DNA from: Alteromonas profundi
GTDB taxonomy: Bacteria; Pseudomonadota; Gammaproteobacteria; Enterobacterales; Alteromonadaceae
Length of the DNA stretch: 64,000 bases
NCBI RefSeq assembly: GCF_010500865.1
Contig: NZ_JAAAWN010000002.1
Coordinates: 209,466-273,465 of the forward strand
Reading direction: 5' to 3'
The notes under the pieces were generated by a model that was given only the letters and a program-made list of their open reading frames with translations, did no database searches and was not told the origin of the DNA. Below are positions 37,535 through 46,016 of the stretch, one piece after another; position 1 is the first letter of the stretch; each line of letters begins with the position of its first letter. A program made the position numbers and the translations under genes.

Positions 37535-38797
37535 ATGAAAAACTCAATCTTGGTTAAAAGTGGCTTACCGCTGCTAATCATACTTGTCGCTATTATCGCC
37601 GCCGCTGTGATGATTTCTTCCAAAAAGCCACCTGAACAAATAGACGTCGAGACGCCTGCCTTTTTGGTTGATGCCAAACCCGTTCACGCAGAGCCTGTTA
37701 AGTTTGTGGTAAAAAGCCAAGGTAATGTGGTTCCCCGAAATCAAACCTCGCTCAGCGCACAAGTGAGTGGACGTGTAGTTAGTATGTCAGAGGCCTTTAT
37801 CGTCGGTGGCATATTCAGGAAAGGGGAGGTATTGCTTACCCTAGAACAAGATGATTATAAAACTGAATTAAAGTTAGCCGAAGCTGAATTAGCCCAAGCA
37901 CAAGCAGCCCTTGAAGAAGAAATTGCCCGCGGTAAGGTAGCGGCACAAGAGTGGCGTTCGGTCAGCAATGTTGCGCCGCCTGAATTGGGTTTGCGTAAAC
38001 CACAGCTAGCCAAAGAAAAAGCCAATGTAAAGGCCGCCGAAGCCAAGCTAGAACGCGCAAAGCGCAATTTAGCGCGTACACAAATTCGCGCGCCCTATAA
38101 CGGTATAGTGGTGGCCCGTAATGCCGACTTAGGGCAGTTCATTGCATCAGGCGCTTCTGTGGGCACCGTATATTCTACCGATACAGCAGAAGTTCGATTA
38201 CCCATTACCGATAGCGACTTGATGTTTGTGAATATTGGTAGCCAGTCTGATGCTCAGGCCACCGTGACACTCACTGCTACCGTAGGTGGAATTCAGCGTA
38301 CGTGGCAGGGAAAATTAGTGCGTTCTGAAGGCGTATTAGATAGTGGAAGCCGTGTAATTTACGCTGTAGTGGAAGTACAAGACCCTTACCAGTTCAATAA
38401 TCAAGCGCAAACGCCACTTCGGTTCGGCCAGTTTGTTGAGGCTGAAATAATGGCTCAACAAGAGCGCGAGCTTATAGTGTTACCCCGTAGCGTATTACGA
38501 TTAGACAATACTATAGTGACAGTAACAGAAGACAGGGAATTGGCGATTAAGCCTATTGATGTTGCGCGTACGACTGCAACCCAGGTATTTGTTGCTTCAG
38601 GTATTGAAGACAATACATTAGTTGTAACAAGCGCAGTACCGAACCCTTACAACGGCATGAAAGTGCGTTTACCTGGCGATGAGCCTCAAATACCTGAAGA
38701 AGCCAAAAAGGATAAGCAGACAGACACGCAAAGCGTAGACGCTGCGAATGACGGCGCGGGGTCAACTAACGGCAGTGTAGCGGGAGATGCGTCATGA
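37535..38797 (+). CDS. RND periplasmic adaptor (membrane fusion protein)
   Basis: 420 aa. An uncleaved N-terminal helix (about 8-30) anchors it to the inner membrane. A lipoyl half (VVPRNQTSLSAQVSGRVVSM), a long coiled-coil hairpin (about 115-185, Ala/Lys/Glu rich), the second lipoyl half (IRAPYNGIVVARNADLGQFI), beta-barrel domains and an acidic, disordered C-terminal tail follow. It is coupled to the permease by an ATGA overlap. Anchoring by helix rather than lipid sets it apart from the adaptor at 22 kb. Confidence 0.92.
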   Translation: MKNSILVKSGLPLLIILVAIIAAAVMISSKKPPEQIDVETPAFLVDAKPVHAEPVKFVVKSQGNVVPRNQTSLSAQVSGRVVSMSEAFIVGGIFRKGEVLLTLEQDDYKTELKLAEAELAQAQAALEEEIARGKVAAQEWRSVSNVAPPELGLRKPQLAKEKANVKAAEAKLERAKRNLARTQIRAPYNGIVVARNADLGQFIASGASVGTVYSTDTAEVRLPITDSDLMFVNIGSQSDAQATVTLTATVGGIQRTWQGKLVRSEGVLDSGSRVIYAVVEVQDPYQFNNQAQTPLRFGQFVEAEIMAQQERELIVLPRSVLRLDNTIVTVTEDRELAIKPIDVARTTATQVFVASGIEDNTLVVTSAVPNPYNGMKVRLPGDEPQIPEEAKKDKQTDTQSVDAANDGAGSTNGSVAGDAS

Positions 38798-41700
38798 GTC
38801 GTATTGATACACAAACAGGGCTTATTGCCTGGTTTGCGAGAAATAGCGTCGCCGCCAACTTATTAATGTGGTTACTTATTGTAGGCGGCATTTTTGGCGC
38901 TTTTAGTATCCAAAAACAGGTATTTCCTAACTTTGAAATAGACGTGGTAAACGTACGTGTTCCCTATTTAGGCGCAGCACCGCAAGAAGTAGAAGAAGGG
39001 GTTATTGTTAAAGTTGAAGAATCGATAAAAGATTTAGAAGGCATTAAAAAAATTACCTCTACCGCCGTGGAAGGAATGGGTACGGTCACCATTGAGGTAG
39101 AAGAAGGCTACGATGTACAGCTAGTGCTGGATGAAGTAAAAGTGCAAGTTGATGCAATTCCGAGCTTTCCTGCAGATACAGAAAAACCGGTTATCTATCG
39201 GCAAAAAATACAGCAAGATGTTATTTGGATATCGGTATTTGGTGATGCAAGTGAACGAGAATTAAAAGAGTTTGCGAAGGTACTTAGGGACGATATTGCT
39301 AACTTACCGGGAATATCAAGTGTTCAGGTAGTGGGTGCCAGAGACTATGAAATATCGGTTGAACTATCAGAGAGGGATTTACAAAAATACAATCTTACTT
39401 TTGCCGATGTGGTAACACGCTTATCTCAAACCAGCGTTGACTTACCCGGCGGTTCTATAAGAACTGAAAATGGCGATATTTTGCTGCGTACAAAAGGTCA
39501 GGCGTATACGGGATGGGACTATTCACAAATAGTGCTTTTAACCAACGCCAATGGTACTCGGGTAACATTAGGTGATGTAGCCTATATTAATGACGGCTTT
39601 ATTGAAAATAATCAATATGCCTTATTTGACGGCAAGCCAGCCACCAGCTTGCGGGTAAAAGCGGTAGGCGACCAGAATGCTCTGGAAATTTCTGAGCAGG
39701 TGAATGAGTACATAAACCAGGCGAAAGAAGGGTTTCCCGCCCATATTACAGCAGCAACATGGGGCGATAGCTCCTTCTATCTCGCTGATAGACTGAACAT
39801 GATGTTAGAAAACATGTTTTTTGGGGCGCTGCTCGTATTCTTAGTACTTTCGCTGTTTCTAAAAGTGAAGTTAGCGTTTTGGGTTATTGTTGGGTTGCCA
39901 GTATGTTTCTTAGGCACCTTATTGGTAATGCCCATTGATATGCTCGGTGTATCTATCAACATGCTAAGCCTTTTCGCGTTTATCTTAGTGCTGGGAATAG
40001 TGGTAGATGATGCCATTATTATGGGTGAGTCTGCCTACACTGAAATAGATAAAAAGGGACACTCAGCAGAAAATGTAATTGCTGGGGTTAAGAAGGTAGC
40101 CATGCCAGCCACGTTTGGGGTGCTTACTACTATTGCTGCGTTTTCACCTATGCTCATGGTGTCAGGGCCATTTGGCGTTATATGGAAAACCATCGGATTA
40201 GTGGTCATTATCTGTTTGGTTTTTTCTCTAATCGAATCGAAATTGATTTTGCCTGCACACTTGGTGCACATGAAGATAAAACCGTATGACCCGACAAAAG
40301 CGAACCGATTTCAAAAATTCAGAGACTTTTTTAGCGAAGGGATAAAACGCTTTATTCAAAATAGCTATGCGCCATTTTTAGAAAAAGCAGTGAAGAACCG
40401 CTACACAACAGTGTCGGCATTTTTAGCTATGTTGATCCTTACCGTGGGGCTATTTCAAGGCGGTATCGTACGGTTTGTATTTATCCCCAATATTCCCAGC
40501 GATTTTATGTTTTCGAGTTTTGAGCTTGAGCCTGGTTCGTCAATAACCCAGCGCGACGAAGTGATCACTACGTTACGAGAAGCTATGCTACGTATGGATG
40601 AGAAAATTCAACAAGAAACCGGTGAAAGTGTTATTCAACATTCTATTGCCTTTGATAACGGTAATTTAGGTGGCGAAGTATTGGCCGAGCTTACCAAAGG
40701 AGAAGATCGTTCTCTGTCTGATTTTGAAATACATCAACGCTGGCGGGATGAAATGCCTGAAATACCGGGGGTAAAATCGTTTAATATCGGCGCGCCTGGT
40801 GGCCCCGGTGGTGGTGCAGATTTAAGCTTCGAATTTAACTCTAGTGATATTGGTGCGCTGCGCGCCATTAGCAATGATTTAAAAGATGCTTTAGCTGCAT
40901 ATGATGGTGTAACCGATTTAAACGATACCTTTTCAGGCGGTAGTGAAGAAATTCAACTGGCTTTAAAGCCACAGGCTGACGCATTAGGCATTACGCTTCG
41001 CCAGCTAGGTCAACAAGTTCGTTATGGCTTTTACGGCGCTGAAGTACAACGTATTCAGCGTGATGATGAAGAAATTAAGGTGATGGTGCGTTACCCGAAA
41101 GCCGAGCGGAGTTCCGTTGAGCACCTCAAAAATATGCGTATTCGTGCGCCAAACGGCCAAGAGATTCCGTTTGATCAGGTGGCGAGCTTTACCTTAGGCA
41201 AGGGCTTCGACTCAATTATTCGGGTTGATGGGCGTCGTTCAGTTACCGTTACCGGCGTGGTCGATAAAGGCTTAATGGACCCATCTGAAATTACCTACGA
41301 GGTTGTTGAGAAGATTATGCCAGACTTACTGGCCCGCTACCCTATGGTCGATTTTCAGTTGCAGGGCAATTCAAAAGAGCAGGCTGACGCTATGCTAGGG
41401 TTGGCCAAAGGGCTGCTTTTCGCGTTATTTGCAATTTATGCGTTATTGGCCATTCCTTTGCGCTCGTATAGCCAGCCCTTTATTATCATGTCGGTTATTC
41501 CGTTTGGTATTGTAGGGGCTATTATTGGCCACCTTGTATTGGGTATGGCGGTAAGCGTGCTATCTATTTGCGGCATCATTGCCTTATCAGGTGTGGTAGT
41601 AAACGATAGCCTTATTATGGTTGATTTTGTAAATCGCGCACGCAAAGAAGGCCACTCGCTGATTAGCGCAGCTATTAGTGCCGGTACTCAGCGTTTTAGG

Positions 41701-41931
41701 GCGATCATCCTTACCTCGTTAACTACTTTTATGGGCCTTATGCCCATAGTGTTTGAGCGCAGCTTGCAGGCACAAATTGTTATTCCAATGGCCATATCAT
41801 TGGCTTTTGGTATTTTGTTTGCCACCATCATTACCTTGTTATTGGTTCCGGCGCTCTATTTAATACTCGATGATATAAAAAATGTGTTTAAGGAAAAGAA
41901 GCATGAGCACGTTGAGGTAAATGCGGAGTAG
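38794..41931 (+). CDS. RND efflux permease
   Basis: 1045 aa. Full RND topology, starting with a long N-terminal helix (SVAANLLMWLLIVGGIFGAF). Helix 4 reads LSLFAFILVLGIVVDDAIIMGE with two adjacent Asp for proton relay. The second half has a glycine-rich loop (GAPGGPGGGADLSFEF). It resembles the large environmental RND group related to AcrB-like pumps; substrates unknown. No outer-membrane channel gene follows; a terminator does. Confidence 0.93.
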   Translation: MSRIDTQTGLIAWFARNSVAANLLMWLLIVGGIFGAFSIQKQVFPNFEIDVVNVRVPYLGAAPQEVEEGVIVKVEESIKDLEGIKKITSTAVEGMGTVTIEVEEGYDVQLVLDEVKVQVDAIPSFPADTEKPVIYRQKIQQDVIWISVFGDASERELKEFAKVLRDDIANLPGISSVQVVGARDYEISVELSERDLQKYNLTFADVVTRLSQTSVDLPGGSIRTENGDILLRTKGQAYTGWDYSQIVLLTNANGTRVTLGDVAYINDGFIENNQYALFDGKPATSLRVKAVGDQNALEISEQVNEYINQAKEGFPAHITAATWGDSSFYLADRLNMMLENMFFGALLVFLVLSLFLKVKLAFWVIVGLPVCFLGTLLVMPIDMLGVSINMLSLFAFILVLGIVVDDAIIMGESAYTEIDKKGHSAENVIAGVKKVAMPATFGVLTTIAAFSPMLMVSGPFGVIWKTIGLVVIICLVFSLIESKLILPAHLVHMKIKPYDPTKANRFQKFRDFFSEGIKRFIQNSYAPFLEKAVKNRYTTVSAFLAMLILTVGLFQGGIVRFVFIPNIPSDFMFSSFELEPGSSITQRDEVITTLREAMLRMDEKIQQETGESVIQHSIAFDNGNLGGEVLAELTKGEDRSLSDFEIHQRWRDEMPEIPGVKSFNIGAPGGPGGGADLSFEFNSSDIGALRAISNDLKDALAAYDGVTDLNDTFSGGSEEIQLALKPQADALGITLRQLGQQVRYGFYGAEVQRIQRDDEEIKVMVRYPKAERSSVEHLKNMRIRAPNGQEIPFDQVASFTLGKGFDSIIRVDGRRSVTVTGVVDKGLMDPSEITYEVVEKIMPDLLARYPMVDFQLQGNSKEQADAMLGLAKGLLFALFAIYALLAIPLRSYSQPFIIMSVIPFGIVGAIIGHLVLGMAVSVLSICGIIALSGVVVNDSLIMVDFVNRARKEGHSLISAAISAGTQRFRAIILTSLTTFMGLMPIVFERSLQAQIVIPMAISLAFGILFATIITLLLVPALYLILDDIKNVFKEKKHEHVEVNAE

Positions 41932-41957
41932 TTTAAATAGCAATACAACGTGATAGT

Positions 41958-41994
41958 AAATACCGCATCGGCGTGCCGCATGCGGTATTTTTTT
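41958..41994 (+). terminator. Terminator after the second RND operon
   Basis: AAATACCGCAT pairs with ATGCGGTATTT around an inner CGGC/GCCG stem, followed by a T-run. Confidence 0.9.
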
Positions 41995-42020
41995 GTTTGC
42001 ATTATGACCAATTGGATATA

Positions 42021-42040
42021 TACTGTATAAATAAACAGTA
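42021..42040 (+). promoter_or_regulatory. LexA (SOS) box
   Basis: CTGT-ATAAATAA-ACAG, flanked by TA on both sides as in the gammaproteobacterial consensus CTGT-N8-ACAG with AT-rich centre. It overlaps a possible TATAAA -10 element (42026-42031) and ends 15 bp before the start codon of the next gene. Confidence 0.85.
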
Positions 42041-42055
42041 ATTTTGAGGTTTGTT

Positions 42056-42409
42056 ATGACAGGCACAAAATCTATTGATCAACTTATTCAACGTTACGGT
42101 ATTTTATCAACACCTGGGAAAGATCCGCTTCAGCGACTAACGTATTTGTGCGGTGGTGATAAGGGGGCCAATGCGCTTCCTTATTGCATGTTTAATATTA
42201 TTATGAATGCCCCAGTATCACGACGTTTCACCGTTCACCATTTCTATCACCCTACGAAAAAATGTCGGCTAGCCACCTTCCTGTTTGACGAAAAAGGTCA
42301 GTTAATAGAGCAAGTGTATTACGCGAAAGTAGCCAGGTGGGTTGAGTTATGTCGTAAGCTGCAACGCTTGGTCATTCAATCTAGAAAAGACATTCAGTTT
42401 GCCGCATAA
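42056..42409 (+). CDS. Unrecognised small protein behind a LexA box
   Basis: 117 aa from the ATG at 42056 with GAGG 6 nt upstream; the in-frame TTG at 42044 lies on the ribosome site and is rejected. No family is recognised. The protein is basic, without signal peptide or membrane helix, and has four cysteines (in YLCGGDKG, YCMFN, KKCRLA and ELCRKL). The middle, RFTVHHFYHPTKKCRLATFLFD, looks like beta strands, and the end is an amphipathic basic helix. The preceding LexA box implies DNA-damage induction. Gene length and SOS control are like cell-division inhibitors or polymerase accessories, but no similarity to SulA, YafO or ImuA is visible. Confidence 0.8.
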   Translation: MTGTKSIDQLIQRYGILSTPGKDPLQRLTYLCGGDKGANALPYCMFNIIMNAPVSRRFTVHHFYHPTKKCRLATFLFDEKGQLIEQVYYAKVARWVELCRKLQRLVIQSRKDIQFAA

Positions 42410-42438
42410 AAAAGCGACAGCATGGGCTGTCGCTTCTG
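42410..42438. terminator. Terminator between the SOS gene and the TonB receptor gene
   Basis: AAGCGACAGC pairs with GCTGTCGCTT around ATGG; converging genes on both sides. Confidence 0.83.
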
Positions 42439-42486
42439 TTTATACTTTCACAGGCAATGGCCTTGTTAAAGGCTCGCTGCTATTTA

Positions 42487-44745
42487 TTAATAGTAGGTGT
42501 ACTTAAACTCAACGCCCCATATACGTGGCTCATTTACGATCCCTGTTAGGTTATTGAAGTCGATAGCACCTTTAACGTTGTCTTCATCGGTAATATTACG
42601 GCCGAATAAGGCAACACTATAGTTGTGCTCGAAGTTTTCGTAACCTACCCGTAAGCCGCCTTCAAAGTTATCATCTGTGGTAAATTCTACCGCTTCATAT
42701 AAGAAGATATTTGTTTCACCTTGGAATGCCCAATCGGTAAATACGTAGAACTCACCATTGTCGCCCATAGGGATAGCGTAGCGTGCAGTGAAGTTAAAGA
42801 TAGATTCTGGCGCCTGCGGGAACGGGTTGCCGTCAATAGACGCTGAGTAGCCATCTTCACGTGGGTCCAAGACAGTACAGTTTCCAGTAAAACCGCTACT
42901 CGCATCGGTACCACATGGTGCTACTGTTAAATCATCGTCTTGTATTTCAGTATGGTTGTAACTGTAGCCTGCGGTAAAGGTCAACTGATCTGTGGCTAAC
43001 CATTGAGCATCTACTTCAAAGCCATAAGCTTCGCCTTTATCGGCATTAACCAATGCAGTAAAGTTGTTACCGCCACCGATAGCGGAGAATTGCATGTCAT
43101 CCACCGTGTAGTAGAAGGCAGCAGCATTTAAACGTAACGTGTCATCAAGTAAGTCAGATTTAATACCTAATTCAAATGAGTTTATCGTTTCAGCATCGGC
43201 AACTGATGGCGCGCTGTCAAACGCAACATCGCGCCCTTGAATACTTTGCGCTCTAAAGCCATTGGCGTAGCGTGCGAAAACAGACATATCATCAGTTACA
43301 CGATAGTTTGCACTTAGCTCGTAGCTCATTTGACCATCACTAACGTCAATGTCGTCATAATCTTCTATGCGTCCACCACCACCTACATTTTGCTCACCAA
43401 CTACAAGAGATTTCGAATCGTGGGTGTAGCGTAAGCCACCGGTGATATTAAGCTTCTCGTTTACTTGATAAGACGATTGGCCGAATAGCGCCCAGGTTTG
43501 GTTTTCATGGAAGACGGTCGTCGCACCATAGAAACCATCTACACTGGTTACGTTAAAAGAAGCATCGTAATAAAATGCACCGGCTTGCCAATTCAGCGCA
43601 TCCGTAGTGTTGCTTGATAAACGGAATTCTTGGGTGTATTGCTCTAGGTCGTTAAGACTGTCTTGCGTAACTGCTGAGAAAGGTATAAAGCCCGGGCCCG
43701 AGGTACCGTCTTGAAGATTAAAACCACCGTCGATATCCCCAAGGCTGGATCCTTCTGCTGTTTCCATAGCCGAAATTGAGGTAAAGGTTACTTCGTCCAT
43801 ATCGTATTCAAGTTTTAGTGATGTACCAAAAGCGTCATACTCTTGTGGATTATTGTCGATACCGTCGCCTTGAAGGTCGCCGTCGTAGTAAACTGTTTCC
43901 CTATCGTAGTTAGCGTTAAGTTCATTGCTACCTTTGTCAAAAATATTGGCGCGGAAAATAGAGGCAGTGCCTTCTAAGTCGCGACCATGCACATTCAGTA
44001 GTGCTGAGAAGTCAGCGGAGGGTTCCCAAAGTAATTGTAAGCGATAGGCTTTTTCGTCGTAGCCCCCAATCGCATCATTCTCACCAGTGAACGCATTATT
44101 TATATAGTCGTCTCGGTCTTGTGACAATAGAGAAAGACGGGCAGAGAGTGCGTCTGTAAGACCACCGCTAATGGCACCTTCGAAGTTCATTGTACCGTAA
44201 GAACCAAAGCCTGCTTTTGCATATCCTTCAACGTCCTGGGTAGGCTTAACAGTGTCGAATTTAATAATACCTGCGGTAGTATTACGACCGAAAAGGGTCC
44301 CTTGTGGGCCACGTAGTACTTCTACTTGTTGTACATCGAACAACGGGAAGCTTTTAAGTACTACGTTTTCCATTACCACTTCATCCATAATAATGGACAC
44401 AGGTTGAGATGCTGCTAAATCAAAATCGGTGTTGCCTAAACCGCGAATATAAAAACGCGGTGCAACACGGCCGTTAGATGATTCAGCGTATAAACCAGGA
44501 ACGCGTACAGCGAGCGCAAGAATGTCTTCGCCACCTGAAAACAGGCTTTCAAATTTTTCCCCACTTAGCGTAGCAACAGAAATAGGCACTTCTTGAATTG
44601 ATTGAGTTCGCTTTTGCGCGGTTACCGTAATCTGTTCAAGTGCTGCAGGTTTTTGTTCTGTTGTTTGGGCTTCTTGTGCCAGAGCAGAAGTGCTTAACGC
44701 TGCTGTTATAGCAAGCGTTAATGACGCCATTTTGTGTGTTCTCAT
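42487..44745 (-). CDS. TonB-dependent receptor
   Basis: 752 aa, complete. Signal peptide (to ALAQ, about residue 24), a TonB-box-like ITVTAQKR, plug domain with RGPQGTLFGRNTTAGIIKF and a 22-strand-type barrel ending in an aromatic residue (VEFKYTYY). This is the shorter group of receptors typical for hydrophobic, aromatic or siderophore-like substrates in Sphingomonas and Alteromonas. A DSKSLVVGEQNVGGG loop and an acidic C-terminal loop with one cysteine pair (PCGTDAS and GNCTV) are exposed. It precedes a GlxA-type regulator, so regulation by it is likely. Confidence 0.92.
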   Translation of the reverse strand: MRTHKMASLTLAITAALSTSALAQEAQTTEQKPAALEQITVTAQKRTQSIQEVPISVATLSGEKFESLFSGGEDILALAVRVPGLYAESSNGRVAPRFYIRGLGNTDFDLAASQPVSIIMDEVVMENVVLKSFPLFDVQQVEVLRGPQGTLFGRNTTAGIIKFDTVKPTQDVEGYAKAGFGSYGTMNFEGAISGGLTDALSARLSLLSQDRDDYINNAFTGENDAIGGYDEKAYRLQLLWEPSADFSALLNVHGRDLEGTASIFRANIFDKGSNELNANYDRETVYYDGDLQGDGIDNNPQEYDAFGTSLKLEYDMDEVTFTSISAMETAEGSSLGDIDGGFNLQDGTSGPGFIPFSAVTQDSLNDLEQYTQEFRLSSNTTDALNWQAGAFYYDASFNVTSVDGFYGATTVFHENQTWALFGQSSYQVNEKLNITGGLRYTHDSKSLVVGEQNVGGGGRIEDYDDIDVSDGQMSYELSANYRVTDDMSVFARYANGFRAQSIQGRDVAFDSAPSVADAETINSFELGIKSDLLDDTLRLNAAAFYYTVDDMQFSAIGGGNNFTALVNADKGEAYGFEVDAQWLATDQLTFTAGYSYNHTEIQDDDLTVAPCGTDASSGFTGNCTVLDPREDGYSASIDGNPFPQAPESIFNFTARYAIPMGDNGEFYVFTDWAFQGETNIFLYEAVEFTTDDNFEGGLRVGYENFEHNYSVALFGRNITDEDNVKGAIDFNNLTGIVNEPRIWGVEFKYTYY

Positions 44746-44888
44746 GTGTTCACCAAGAATTATAAATATACATTATTATCGTGTGTGGTGGTGCAAAATT
44801 AAACAGAATGCACGCGGCGTAATAGTCTACACAAAAGTAACCGCAAAAACTTAGTTTTTTTATTAACCCTTCGTCCAATATGTACTGT

Positions 44889-45878
44889 TTATTTACGTAA
44901 AAATTTTACTCGGTACTGAGAGGGCGAGAGCCCAGTGTGCCTTTTAAATAGACGAGTAAATGAACTTAGGTCTTCATAGCCAATTTGGCTTACCACCGAT
45001 TCTAAAGACGCGTGGGAGGTTTCCAATAATTTTCGCGCGTGCTCCAATCTTACGCTTTGTAAAAATTGTAGCGGAGTAAGCTGGCAAGCTTGTTTGAAGC
45101 GTCTTATGAGAGTGCGTTCAGTCATGTTATGCAAACGGGCCACAGTGGTAAACGTTAAACGTTGAGAAAAGTTGCTCTCGAGATAGTGCTGTACCGCTAA
45201 AATATCTTTGTCTTGGTGAAATTTATGTTGTCGGCTACTGGCATAAGCCGTTTGGTTAGAACGAGATAGGTCTAGCACATGGGATTTCGCGGTATCACTG
45301 GCGACTTTATGGCCACAATAGCGCTCGATAAGTAATAGTGCTAAATCTATCCACGCCATGCCGCCACCTGCACAAAACACCGCTTCTTGCTCAGTCACCA
45401 TTTTGTCTGGCTGCAAATTAACCCCAGGGTAGCGCGATTTAAAATTATCAGCATAGCCCCAATGTGTGGTGGCCACTTTACCATCGAGCAGACCTGTTTC
45501 TGCTAATAGAAAGGTACCTGTACAGTTCGCTGCTATATCAGCGCCACTGTTCTGTAGTCGACGAATATGCACCAGTAAATTTTTGTTATTTATCAGCACG
45601 CGATTAATGTCTCCTCCTATGGTAGGAATGAGCAATAAATGGGTGTGCGATACATCTTCTATTGCAATATTGGGCGTTATCGTAAGCTGATTTGAGCACA
45701 ATATGGGCTGTGCATGGGCGCTTGCAACTTGTACACGAAACTTTGGTGAAGGGGGTTGTTGATGAATGCGCTGCCAACTTATGCCAGCAAACGCAAATAA
45801 ATCGAGCGCGCCTGTGATGGCCGAAGCTAGCGCTTGATCGAAACCTAACACCGTTACTATAAAAGGAGGGGTATTCAT
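44889..45878 (-). CDS. GlxA/FtrA-type transcriptional regulator (DJ-1/PfpI plus AraC HTH)
   Basis: 329 aa. N-terminal DJ-1/PfpI-like domain (to about residue 185) with the nucleophile-elbow-like AANCTGTFLLAE. C-terminal AraC/XylS helix-turn-helix pair (about 225-325: FTTVARLHNMTERTLIRRF and SQIGYEDLSSFTRLFKRHTG). Such regulators sense small metabolites and activate nearby genes. It is divergent from the acyl-CoA dehydrogenase gene with a 138-bp gap that contains a palindrome. Confidence 0.92.
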   Translation of the reverse strand: MNTPPFIVTVLGFDQALASAITGALDLFAFAGISWQRIHQQPPSPKFRVQVASAHAQPILCSNQLTITPNIAIEDVSHTHLLLIPTIGGDINRVLINNKNLLVHIRRLQNSGADIAANCTGTFLLAETGLLDGKVATTHWGYADNFKSRYPGVNLQPDKMVTEQEAVFCAGGGMAWIDLALLLIERYCGHKVASDTAKSHVLDLSRSNQTAYASSRQHKFHQDKDILAVQHYLESNFSQRLTFTTVARLHNMTERTLIRRFKQACQLTPLQFLQSVRLEHARKLLETSHASLESVVSQIGYEDLSSFTRLFKRHTGLSPSQYRVKFLRK

Positions 45879-45943
45879 ATAAGTAATTTAGTTTATCCGT
45901 TGCAATAACTAATAGTGATTGATGGCGGGAACGGCCATAATTG

Positions 45944-45957
45944 TGTCATTTATGACA
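45944..45957. promoter_or_regulatory. 14-bp palindrome between the GlxA-type regulator and the acyl-CoA dehydrogenase gene
   Basis: TGTCAT-TT-ATGACA is perfect, and a half site ATGACA follows at 45978-45983. AraC-type regulators often bind such repeated elements. Confidence 0.55.
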
Positions 45958-46016
45958 ATAATGCCATGCTAACGAATATGACACAATGTGTTAACAAACT
46001 ATTCGCGGAGTAACCC

